A stretch of 40,207 bases of DNA from Jaenimonas drosophilae (Eukaryota; Euglenozoa; Kinetoplastea; Trypanosomatida; Trypanosomatidae): the NCBI GenBank assembly GCA_030849065.1, contig JASAON010001492.1, forward strand, positions 1 to 40,207, in the 5' to 3' direction. A model generated the notes under the pieces. The model was not told the origin of the DNA. It searched no databases and saw only the letters and a list, made by a program, of their open reading frames with translations. This document shows positions 28,645 through 37,315 of the stretch, in pieces (position 1 is the stretch's first letter; every line of letters begins with the position of its first letter). The translations under genes and the position numbers were made by a program.

Positions 28645-31600
28645 ATGACGTGCCGGCCAAGTGATGGAGGTTCCATCCTGTTCCTCATGTGGCTTGTGTG
28701 TGTGGTTCTAGTATTCGTCACCCTAGACTCCACTGCTGATGCCGCAACAGCCAAGATTCCTCTTGCTCTCATGAAGGGCGATGCCACCGACATCATCAAC
28801 ACTGCCTACATAAACGGAGCCAAGGCGGCTTTTCAAGGGGAGGGCAACACCCTTCACAATGGAGCGGCCTTATCTCTTCAGCCGCTGGTGACGAGTATGA
28901 ATCTCGTGGAAACAATCGCAACAATGAGTGCCGACACCATCTTCTTCGGCATCGATGATGAAGAGGTGTTGGCCACGGTTGTCCGTGAAACATCGAGCGA
29001 TCCGCGGCTCTTTTTTGCCCCCTACACCACCACAGACACTCTCCGGCGCTGGAATGAAAGTATCTTCTTCACCCGCACAGACCCCACCACGGAGCTCCTC
29101 GCCTTACTGGGCTACCTCGTCGCGAACGATGCCCCGCGCAAGGTTGGCTTCATGCTTCTCTACGACAGCGGACTAGGCCTGAAGGAGTGGGACGCTCTGA
29201 ATACGCAGCTCAACCTCATGGGCTCATCCTCATGGTCGTCACTGTACAACGCCTCCATGCGTGAGGATGTTGTTGACCCCACCTCCTTCCAGAATTTTAT
29301 CACATCCAAACCTCAGGCTGTCTTTGTGTTTGGTGTACCGTGCCCACACACGACCAACTTCTTTACGCAGATCATCACGAACCCCGTCATGGTGGGCGCC
29401 AACATCCCTATCCTGATGCCCATGGCGCTGCTAGAGAGCCTTTCCACCGCCTACGTCACCACGTTGGCCTCCCCGACGAGCGGCCATGACATCCTACCAG
29501 CCAGCAACATCTTCTTCAGCTCCACCAACCCCATCTCCACCGATACACGCTTCGCTGCGGTGTCGTCCTTCACTACGGAGATGACAGCCACCACTGGAGC
29601 TGCCGCCTTTGACGAACTCACGGAGGTGGAGCTGACCTACTCCATGGCCGGCTGGGTCAGTGGCAAGGTCCTCCTCTCCGCACTCAACCTCTACGGCTAC
29701 GAGACTCCCTTTAGTGGCCCCGATTTTCTCTCCAAGGTCTTTCAGCAGAGCAGGTACATCGTGGGTGGGGACTTCATTGTGGGCAACTACGGCGGTGCCG
29801 CAACACCCCTCGTCGTCTCTCAGGGTGGTATTCAGGAGTGCAACCAGGGAGGCCATTTGGTGACGGTGAATAGCCTCAGCGTCTCCATCCCCGATGGTGG
29901 CGCACAGGCTGCCCTTGCAACGCCTCTCAAGATGGTGCAGCTGACGAACCTCCCCGCCTATGACTTCGTGTACCCCCTAACGCAGTGTTACGCACAGACG
30001 TGGTCCATGATCTACCCAGTGAACCTCCTCCTCCTCAACCTCACGGACGGGCCATCGGATGGCTACATTGCCGATAGGATGGTGGCACTGCAAAATACGT
30101 TGCCAAGCAGCGGCAGCCAGCCAACCTTGCAAATGCTGCCCTCTGTGGCGAGCATCGCTACATCCAACGTGGTGGTGAATGAAACCTCCAACAGCTTCAA
30201 TCGTATCATGCTGTCCGGGATTCTCCCACGGAGTGTGTCTGTGGGCCACCTTTTCGTGCTTGACCCCATTGACTTCCCCACAGGTCTCCGGCGGCTGGAA
30301 CCCAACGTGGTCTATCTCTCCGCCACACTAGAGCAGCAGCTCTTTGTCTTGGCCAACTACATTGGTACCGCCACACCAGCCAACACCCGCGTTCACGCCG
30401 TCATTCGACGCCGCACCGGCGCCTCAGCCATCACCTCCCTGCTGGAGAACTCACTAAGAACCTTCCGACGCAGTCTTGACTCAAGCATCACCGACCTCTC
30501 CTCCAGCTCCAGCTTGGTTTCCCACCTCTCCTTCACGGGCATCAACATTGCGGTCGGTCTGCGTACCGTAGACATTGACGACCTCGCCACTTTTCTCAGT
30601 GAGCACACCCAGGCAGTGGTGGCGGTGGCATTTCAGGACTTCACGATGTTGTATGAATCCTTTTGGGAGGTGTTTTCAACTCAGCCCGCAAGCGTGCAAG
30701 ACCGGCTCATCTTTGCCACCAACCTCCCCTCGTGGACGGGCGTCTTCCCCACCGGGGTCTCTGCGTCGCCCACCATCGACGCCTTTCTCTCCTCTGGCGG
30801 TCCATCAGTGCACAACCCAGCCAGCGTTCAGACCTTCATCATGAGCAAGACGGTGGCGTCCCTCGTCAAGAACCTTGGCAGACTCACCCCATCCGCACTG
30901 GAGATCGCCCTGTACAACCGAGTGACATTCCCCGTCGCCATGCTTCCCTTTGGCAACTACCAGAACAACTGCACCACCGCCAACAACCTCAACTCCGACT
31001 GCCTCTTCAACTACGGCGCCCAGCGCATCGCGGTGTGGTCCTTCCGCACCATCACCTCAGGCGCACTGCTGATGCAGCCCGTCACCCCAACGATGCTGTA
31101 CTCCATCAGCACACCTCCAAAGCACAACCACCTCCTCATCATCATCCTCGCTTCGGTGTTCGGCGGCGTGTGCGTCCTCGGCCTCTTGTTTGTGTTGTTG
31201 TGGTGCTGCTTGACCTCGGTGGAGACCCGGGACAACCGCCACGCCCCCAAAGATGGCGCGGTTCCCGTTACGCTCATCTTCACCGACATTGAAAGCAGCA
31301 CGGCGTTGTGGGCCACGGTACCCGAAGAGATGTCTGACGCGGTGCAGCTCCACCACCGTCTTATTCGTGGGCTCATTGCCAAGTACCGCTGTTATGAGGT
31401 GAAGACGATTGGCGATGCCTTCATGATCTCCTCCAGCAACGCCTACGCCTGTGTACGCCTGGCTCGTGATTTGCAGGTCGTCTTCAAGCGTTGCAACTGG
31501 GGAAGCCAAGCCATTGATGAGGCATACCGCTCCTTCCACCAGGCGAAGGGCCAACACGTTGAGCGGGATGAGGTGGCCTACAGCCGTGCGTGGAACGGAC

Positions 31601-33102
31601 TGCGTGTGCGCGTGGGCATTCACACTGGCTTATGCACCATTCGCTATGATGAAGTTACCAAGGGCTTCGACTACTACGGGGAGACGCCTAACATTGCTGC
31701 ACGCGTCGAGAGCCTTGGTGTTGGTGGCCAGGTGCTCCTCACGGAACAGGCGGTGAACTCCCTCACGGACGAACAACTCATGGGACTGCCGCTTGAGCGA
31801 CTGGGCCCCAACAAGCTCCGTGGGCTCTCGCAGATTGTGGTCATTCATCAGCTCAATGCCATTGAGGCCCGCAACTTCTCCTCGGCGGTGATGTCACGCC
31901 TGCAGGCGGCCGAGCGTGCTGCCGAGGCGGGTGAGGTGGAGGAGCATGGATCGGGCAACCTTCAAGATCTCTACGCACTCATGGAGGCTCAGCCGTCCGA
32001 TGAAGAAGACGAGACCGATGAACGACGTGCCAATGAGGAGGTCCTTGCCAATGACTTGTTCGCCGTCTATCACAGTCCCTTCCGCCAACAAGAGCGTCGT
32101 CGTCTGCTTGAGCGCTCCTGCCAACGTTTTGGCCTCTTTGGCCAACATCGCATGTACTACGCCTCCGATGAAGAGTACCACCGAGCCCTCATTCACTCCT
32201 TGGCGACCCGTGCGTCGAGCATCGTGCGCTACAACCGACGTCAACGTCCCGCCTTCAGCGCCTTTGAGTGGCGGCCTCGCACTTCCAGCCCCCTTGCTGG
32301 ACTCCGCCGTCGCAACAGCGCGCGGAGACTTGTGGCTCGCGTCAGCTCACGTGAGGATTTTGTCACGAACGACACCACACGTGATCCGAGCAGTACACCC
32401 TTGGATGACCAAGAAAGTGGTGCCTTTGGGCCCAACCCAATGTCTCCCCTCAGTGTACGTGAGGGGAAGCTGCTCAGCTTCAGCAAATCTGAACCGAGCG
32501 ACCTCGCCAACAACTTCTTGTCATCCACCACCATGGGCTCGTACGAGGCCTCGGACGAACGTGCCGCATCCCCACGCACTGTTGGCTCCCCGCGACTCAA
32601 CCACGACGACTCCTGCGTGATGCGTGGCGGCGGAGAAAGCGGAGCCTACGTACCACTCCCGGTGCTCGGTCAGGTTGTACGCGAAGGAACGAGCCAAGCC
32701 CTTGACTTCCCAGGCAGCCATCTTCAGTCTCCCCTCACAGCAGAGTCGGTGTGGCCCGCTCACTTTGAGCAACTCTTTCGACATGGCCGCCCCACCTTCG
32801 TTGGAGACACCGTCGTCAGCTGCTTCAGCGCGGGAGATGGTATGCTCTTCCGCATCTGTGACAGCCACACCAGCCGCTGGGCCTTTTACAACGACTCTCC
32901 GCACTACACCGTCCGCATCAAGTTCTCCATGGGCCGCAAGAGCCGTATCGTGGCACTTGGCAACACGCACTTGGAACGCAATCCTGAGACACAGAGGATG
33001 GAAGGTACGGTGGTGGTGTCGCCGCTTTCCACGGAGATGTTGGTGGCTGGCTTCGTGAATGGCTACATCATGCGCTACAACATGGTCATTGTGAATGACT
33101 GA
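28645..33102 (+). CDS. Receptor-type adenylate cyclase with C-terminal DUF1935 domain
   Basis: The protein has 1485 residues. Residues 1-34 are a signal peptide, followed by a large ectodomain (about 35-825) of the periplasmic-binding-protein-like type seen in kinetoplastid receptor cyclases, with five N-glycosylation sequons. A single membrane segment lies at about 830-855. The class III cyclase domain (873-1070) is intact: metal-binding Asp881 (F-T-D-I-E-S-S-T) and Asp924 (I-G-D-A), adenine-selecting Lys920 and Asp1009, and transition-state Asn1016 and Arg1020 (N-I-A-A-R). It should make cAMP from ATP as a dimer at the cell or flagellar membrane. A charged, Ser-rich linker (with R-R-N-S at 1222-1225) leads to a DUF1935 domain (about 1378-1480; L-F-R-I at 1401-1404, W-A-F-Y-N-D at 1412-1417). 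This tail makes it longer than the 1200-1350 residues I would expect and is unusual. The ligand is unknown. Confidence 0.95.
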   Translation: MTCRPSDGGSILFLMWLVCVVLVFVTLDSTADAATAKIPLALMKGDATDIINTAYINGAKAAFQGEGNTLHNGAALSLQPLVTSMNLVETIATMSADTIFFGIDDEEVLATVVRETSSDPRLFFAPYTTTDTLRRWNESIFFTRTDPTTELLALLGYLVANDAPRKVGFMLLYDSGLGLKEWDALNTQLNLMGSSSWSSLYNASMREDVVDPTSFQNFITSKPQAVFVFGVPCPHTTNFFTQIITNPVMVGANIPILMPMALLESLSTAYVTTLASPTSGHDILPASNIFFSSTNPISTDTRFAAVSSFTTEMTATTGAAAFDELTEVELTYSMAGWVSGKVLLSALNLYGYETPFSGPDFLSKVFQQSRYIVGGDFIVGNYGGAATPLVVSQGGIQECNQGGHLVTVNSLSVSIPDGGAQAALATPLKMVQLTNLPAYDFVYPLTQCYAQTWSMIYPVNLLLLNLTDGPSDGYIADRMVALQNTLPSSGSQPTLQMLPSVASIATSNVVVNETSNSFNRIMLSGILPRSVSVGHLFVLDPIDFPTGLRRLEPNVVYLSATLEQQLFVLANYIGTATPANTRVHAVIRRRTGASAITSLLENSLRTFRRSLDSSITDLSSSSSLVSHLSFTGINIAVGLRTVDIDDLATFLSEHTQAVVAVAFQDFTMLYESFWEVFSTQPASVQDRLIFATNLPSWTGVFPTGVSASPTIDAFLSSGGPSVHNPASVQTFIMSKTVASLVKNLGRLTPSALEIALYNRVTFPVAMLPFGNYQNNCTTANNLNSDCLFNYGAQRIAVWSFRTITSGALLMQPVTPTMLYSISTPPKHNHLLIIILASVFGGVCVLGLLFVLLWCCLTSVETRDNRHAPKDGAVPVTLIFTDIESSTALWATVPEEMSDAVQLHHRLIRGLIAKYRCYEVKTIGDAFMISSSNAYACVRLARDLQVVFKRCNWGSQAIDEAYRSFHQAKGQHVERDEVAYSRAWNGLRVRVGIHTGLCTIRYDEVTKGFDYYGETPNIAARVESLGVGGQVLLTEQAVNSLTDEQLMGLPLERLGPNKLRGLSQIVVIHQLNAIEARNFSSAVMSRLQAAERAAEAGEVEEHGSGNLQDLYALMEAQPSDEEDETDERRANEEVLANDLFAVYHSPFRQQERRRLLERSCQRFGLFGQHRMYYASDEEYHRALIHSLATRASSIVRYNRRQRPAFSAFEWRPRTSSPLAGLRRRNSARRLVARVSSREDFVTNDTTRDPSSTPLDDQESGAFGPNPMSPLSVREGKLLSFSKSEPSDLANNFLSSTTMGSYEASDERAASPRTVGSPRLNHDDSCVMRGGGESGAYVPLPVLGQVVREGTSQALDFPGSHLQSPLTAESVWPAHFEQLFRHGRPTFVGDTVVSCFSAGDGMLFRICDSHTSRWAFYNDSPHYTVRIKFSMGRKSRIVALGNTHLERNPETQRMEGTVVVSPLSTEMLVAGFVNGYIMRYNMVIVND

Positions 33103-33294
33103 TGACGGCGAAGTGTTGGTGCTTTGTGTCGGAACGTGGTCCACTGGTTAGCCACGCTTCTCTCTGCACAGTAGCATGGACGACGTACTCTGGCACACAT
33201 CTCTAGCTACTAGTGGGGTGGTGCCAGTGATGGTACGAGTGCAGTCAGTCGCATCATCATCACAGCATATCTGGCGACTTCTCGGCTCAATTCC

Positions 33295-33377
33295 CCACCA
33301 CCCTTGTGGTGGACTGCGGAGGAGCGTTTAATGAGAATTGGTGATGATCTCGTGAAGCCATCAATCACCACCAATTC
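33295..33377 (+). other. Tandem hairpins in probable 3' UTR of the adenylate cyclase
   Basis: Hairpin A pairs CCACCAC (33295-33301) with GTGGTGG (33306-33312) across a 4-base loop, 7 bp and perfect. Hairpin B pairs 33335-33348 with 33364-33377, 14 positions with one mismatch, across a 15-base loop. They start about 190 bases after the cyclase stop codon. 3'-UTR elements are the main means of gene regulation in kinetoplastids, so a role in mRNA stability or translation is plausible but unproven. Confidence 0.6.
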
Positions 33378-34921
33378 ACTAGGTGCACGGTGCTACTGTG
33401 AGAGACACCCCCTTCTTCTGTTTCCCGTCACCGTTTTGTTCTTGTGTGTTGGCAACGGTGTATGCGTGGTTGTGTAGCTGCTCGTCTGCTGCAATCAAAT
33501 ATGAAGTAGATGGGAGATGGATCTCCACAAACACCCAATACACCCGCTTTTTTTTCTTCTTCCTTCCCCCCTTTTGTTGCGGTACGTGGCGGTTGCTGAT
33601 GAAGAAGAGCTCATTAGAAGCCTGTGACGATGGCATGGCGGCAGATTGGCCCTCATCATCACCGAAGCCCAGCCCCGTCCACCTTCTCCCCACACTCCGT
33701 TCTATCTTTCACATTGTGTTTTTTTTAATAAAAGAAAATACCCGGGTTTTGTGTCCAACTTCGCTGCATGCTGTGTCAGCCCTTCCCCTCTCAGACTATT
33801 TATGAAGCTGGGCTCTTGTGAAGGCCGTGGAAAGGGGGCTTTTGCATGATGTGTGTGGGTTCATCTTCCAAAAGTGCGACTGTAGGTGTTGCGTGATGCG
33901 ACCAAGTACAACACCCGCAATTTCCTGGGTGGCTGTTTCGGTCCTTCTGTCACTCCCGTATCAACACCATCGTCGCACAGATGGCCACGTTGTGCTCTAC
34001 TTCTCCCCTTCTCCGCCATTCACGTCTGTTTATATGCTGTCTTATGTCGTTCTTTCTGTTTGCCCGATTTCACTTCGCTGTCGCTGTCGTCGTTCGTTGT
34101 TGGTTTGCTTCATCTCAATTCTCAGAGTCTTCTTTTTTTTTCCCCCACTCGTGTGTGTGTGTTGGTTGCGCTGCGGTTCAAGAGTGTGGTTTTTGTAGCG
34201 TGATGCCTCTTGGGTTCTGGCCTCCTAAGCCCGTTTTTCTCTGCCCCTTCCCTCTTTCCGTACCCCTCTTGTTTCTACGCATCATGCAGCAAACATTGTC
34301 CGCATGGATGCACATTTTCACATTGGGAGTGGATGAGGGCTCGGGGTGGTGGAGCCAGACACGTTGCTTGTTGCTGCTTTTACTATTGTTGTTTCGCTTG
34401 CTTCCTGAGTGTTCGTTCTGCTTGCGTGTGTGTGTGCTTCTCTTATTTCCTTTTCTGTGGGCTTACCATGGTATCCCCAACTGAGAAAAGGCTTGCTTGG
34501 TCTTCTTGTTCAGGCTACAACGTTTGTACCTACATGTATGGATGCTGTGTGATTGGTTGATGATCTGCAGCTCACAACGAAGAGCAGTAATTGTGGCCGA
34601 AACCAAGCAAGAGAGACACCGCTTGTGTGATGGGTTTTTTCTTTTCATGTGCGGTCTTTGATTTTGTAAATAGAAATACGATGTTATGCTGGTTCGGAGA
34701 GTGTATGGCATATCCGCCCTGCCATGCTGGCGGCTGACACTATTGGTTGGTCTGTACTCCACCATGGTAGTGACGGATAGTACGTACACTGACACGCACG
34801 CGCACACACACTCACACGTTTATACGCAAATATGGACAACACCCATGCCTCGGATGGGCACTACTGTGGAGAAGACCCACCCCCACACCAGTGTTTTTCT
34901 GAGGCAAGCATGATGAAGATC

Positions 34922-34940
34922 GAGTGAGTGAGTGAGTGAG
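34922..34940. repeat. GAGT tetranucleotide run
   Basis: Nearly five perfect GAGT units in the spacer, the only tetranucleotide run I noticed. Confidence 0.8.
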
Positions 34941-36294
34941 ATTCATCTGATAGTTTTGGCATTGCAGGTATGACTGGGGCCAAAACTACTTTTTATGCTC
35001 GTATCAATTGGCTCTACACAAGACCCCTCCAAAGCCACTAGACTGAATGGCGTACCGTTTCCCACTCCTCATTGTCTTCATCGTTGTACGCACAAGTTCA
35101 GGACATGTAGTATTTGGAGGGGAAGGCGAGCTAAAGAGATGATGGCGCACATCATTGGGCTGGAGTGCATGGACGCGGTGGTGCCTAGAGCTCACCCGAG
35201 GTGTCCTGAGCACAGCGGCTCCCCTCCCACATAAGACAGTAGCACGGAATATATTTGTACGCAGTGCTATTCGCAAAAAAAAAACATCTTTTTCTCCCCC
35301 TTCTGTGATTTATGTTGTTTTAATGATGGCTGATTTCACTTTCATCACGCTCTTTCCTTCGCTCTTGCGTTACTGGTTGCTGCTGTATTTTTTCTTTTGC
35401 AGCTCTCCTTCGTACACGCCAAACGATGGCGAGTTGATCTTCACTGGCTGCGCCAGAGGTGCTCACTGGAGGTCAATTCGCCACGCGGGCACGAAGTCAC
35501 CCTCCCCTATCTCTCTTTTTTTTACTTTCTCCCATTGTTTTTTGCTTTTATGTTGGGTCATCTTCGTTTGCGAGCTTGACCGTGACCGGAATCAAGCTGG
35601 CACCTTCACGGGAGCCTTGTGGCCCGTGATGAAAGCTGCTGCTATGATGTTTAATAACCATCTTTCATTAACGATGTTTGCTCCTTCATGACTCCTTTTT
35701 CTTTTCAGATTTTGTTCGGTCCCTCTCTCTCTCCACACCACACATTCTGTTCTCCGTCTTCATGTTTGCTCCGTTGCTTTCGGGTCAGCTGCGGTCGTCG
35801 GAGCACCCTTGCCAAAACCGGATTGACTTAAAAAGAGCCTTGTTTCCTTTTTTGTTCGTGCTGCTGTTTTCTGTTCTGACCTTGCGTTGTTGTGTTGTGA
35901 TGCCTTCTCACTGTAACTACATTAGTTAGCTGTTGTGGTCGTGTTGCCGACGAGTGGCCCGGTTCTGCTCCGTCGTAAATGCGCGTATCCTTGTTATGTG
36001 AATTGATCAACACAAAGAAAAATATAACAACCAACCAAAAAAAAATAATATAAGAGTACAACGGCCGCAATGACACAATTTGTGTGCTATTGCACCCCTT
36101 TTCACACATGAACTCCTCTACCTCCATATGCGCCTTTTCTTCCTGACTTTGTCATGTCTTCGGCCTGACGCCATCCACTGTAGTACACTTGCACAAATCT
36201 TCCGTTGATATTCACTGCTACTTCGGGATTCATCGGTAGTGAGGTTGTCCCGTAACCCCGCTGGCGTGCAAGTTTCTTTCCTTGGAAAGTAAGC

Positions 36295-36348
36295 TTTTTT
36301 TTTTTGCTATATTACACCCCTTTATTCTGTGGTTACGGTGTACGCAAG
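36295..36348 (+). promoter_or_regulatory. Predicted splice acceptor of the DUF1935 protein gene
   Basis: A long poly-T tract (from about 36295) is followed by AT/CT-rich sequence; the first AG is at 36347-36348 (CGCAAG). The leader to the ATG at 36464 would be 115 bases. Confidence 0.45.
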
Positions 36349-36463
36349 TACTCGGCACCCAACCGTTCTCCACGTCAACGCAACATTGAGTAGACGACGC
36401 ATCGATCGATCCGATCCAAGAGACCTCTCTTTTTCCATCGCACTGGTGACTTGATCTGCGGAG

Positions 36464-37315
36464 ATGGCCGTACCTCTTCCAGGAACCCGATGCCCCGACT
36501 TTCTTCACGGCAATCCTACTGTGCGTGGTGATATTCTGGTGCGCACCTTTGTGGCAGGTGATGGAGTTGTCTTCCGCGTCACCGACTCCAAGACAGGAAC
36601 GTGGGGCTTCTACAATGACTCCACCAACGCAGTTGCCATCATTGGCTTTGTGCTTGGCATGGGGAGCCGTGTCCAGCCCCTTGCCGGGATGGATATCCGC
36701 CGTGACCCCGAGACCCTCATGTACTACGGCAGTGTGAGGGTCCTCCCGCTGGCATCTGAGCCGGTGTTCCGTGGCTACGTAGATTCCTACAAATTCACTT
36801 ATAGCTTTACCGACATGAACTTCTTGATCACCCCTGAGGGCTCGCCAAACGGAAGCGGTCACCGACGTAGCTATGAGTACGGCTGTGGTGGCCCTAACCT
36901 CTACTCCAGTGTCCGATCCATCACCTTGCCATCCTTGGCCTCTCCGCGAGCCCTCCTGAAGCAGCGGCAGGACCTGTTTCTGATTGTTGCCAGCAAGATG
37001 AAGTCGCGCCGAAGCAATGACAGTCTTGCAAGCCATTCACTCCACAACATGCGGTCCAAGTCGAGCGACGAGGGCTCGGCCAGCCCAAGCAGCTCCGGCC
37101 AAAAGCCCCGATTAAGCTTTGAATTTCCCGCGAGCCCCGTCAAGGGCCACGTGGTGGTGTCACAGCCTAACTTCGAAGACAGCATGTCCAGCAGAAGTGA
37201 GGCAGCACAGAAGTCCAACTACCAGCGTGCAGCGAGCCCTAGGAATAAGTGTATCAAGACAATCTCCAATGAGGACTCTCTTCCTGGCCAAGTACCCAAG
37301 CGCGTGACCTTCTAG
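36464..37315 (+). CDS. Stand-alone DUF1935 protein with Ser-rich tail
   Basis: The protein has 283 residues. Residues about 8-120 form a DUF1935 domain. It shows the pattern G-N-P-T-V-R-G-D (16-23), A-G-D-G-V-V-F-R-V (31-39) and W-G-F-Y-N-D-S (47-53), closely matching the C-terminal domain of the neighbouring adenylate cyclase. DUF1935 is known from kinetoplastid small myristoylated proteins and calpain-like proteins; its biochemical role is unclear, and those proteins often sit at the flagellar or plasma membrane. This protein starts M-A, so it lacks the N-myristoylation glycine. There is no signal peptide or membrane segment. Residues 150-283 are basic and Ser-rich (S-S-D-E-G-S-A-S-P-S-S-S-G), likely disordered and phosphorylated. 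No protease domain is present. It ends in TAG. It may share a binding partner with the cyclase tail (inference). Confidence 0.88.
   Translation: MAVPLPGTRCPDFLHGNPTVRGDILVRTFVAGDGVVFRVTDSKTGTWGFYNDSTNAVAIIGFVLGMGSRVQPLAGMDIRRDPETLMYYGSVRVLPLASEPVFRGYVDSYKFTYSFTDMNFLITPEGSPNGSGHRRSYEYGCGGPNLYSSVRSITLPSLASPRALLKQRQDLFLIVASKMKSRRSNDSLASHSLHNMRSKSSDEGSASPSSSGQKPRLSFEFPASPVKGHVVVSQPNFEDSMSSRSEAAQKSNYQRAASPRNKCIKTISNEDSLPGQVPKRVTF

Larger units (their letters stand above)
33103..36294. other. Long intergenic spacer after the adenylate cyclase
   Basis: About 3.2 kb. It starts with the probable 3' UTR of the cyclase, which holds two strong hairpins (33295-33377), then continues T-rich with a GAGT run (34922-34940). 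Open frames of up to 178 codons are Phe/Leu/Ser-rich, often lack an ATG, and have no recognisable domain. I find no supported gene. The length leaves room for a non-coding RNA or an unrecognised small protein. Confidence 0.5.

Noticed and set aside
33383..33805. 140-codon + strand frame after the cyclase
   Set aside because: Phe/Ser/Cys-rich translation of T-rich spacer with no motif; it overlaps other equally random frames.
35155..35691. 178-codon + strand frame in the same spacer
   Set aside because: No ATG start (TTG), unordered composition, no recognisable domain, and codon choice unlike the real genes.
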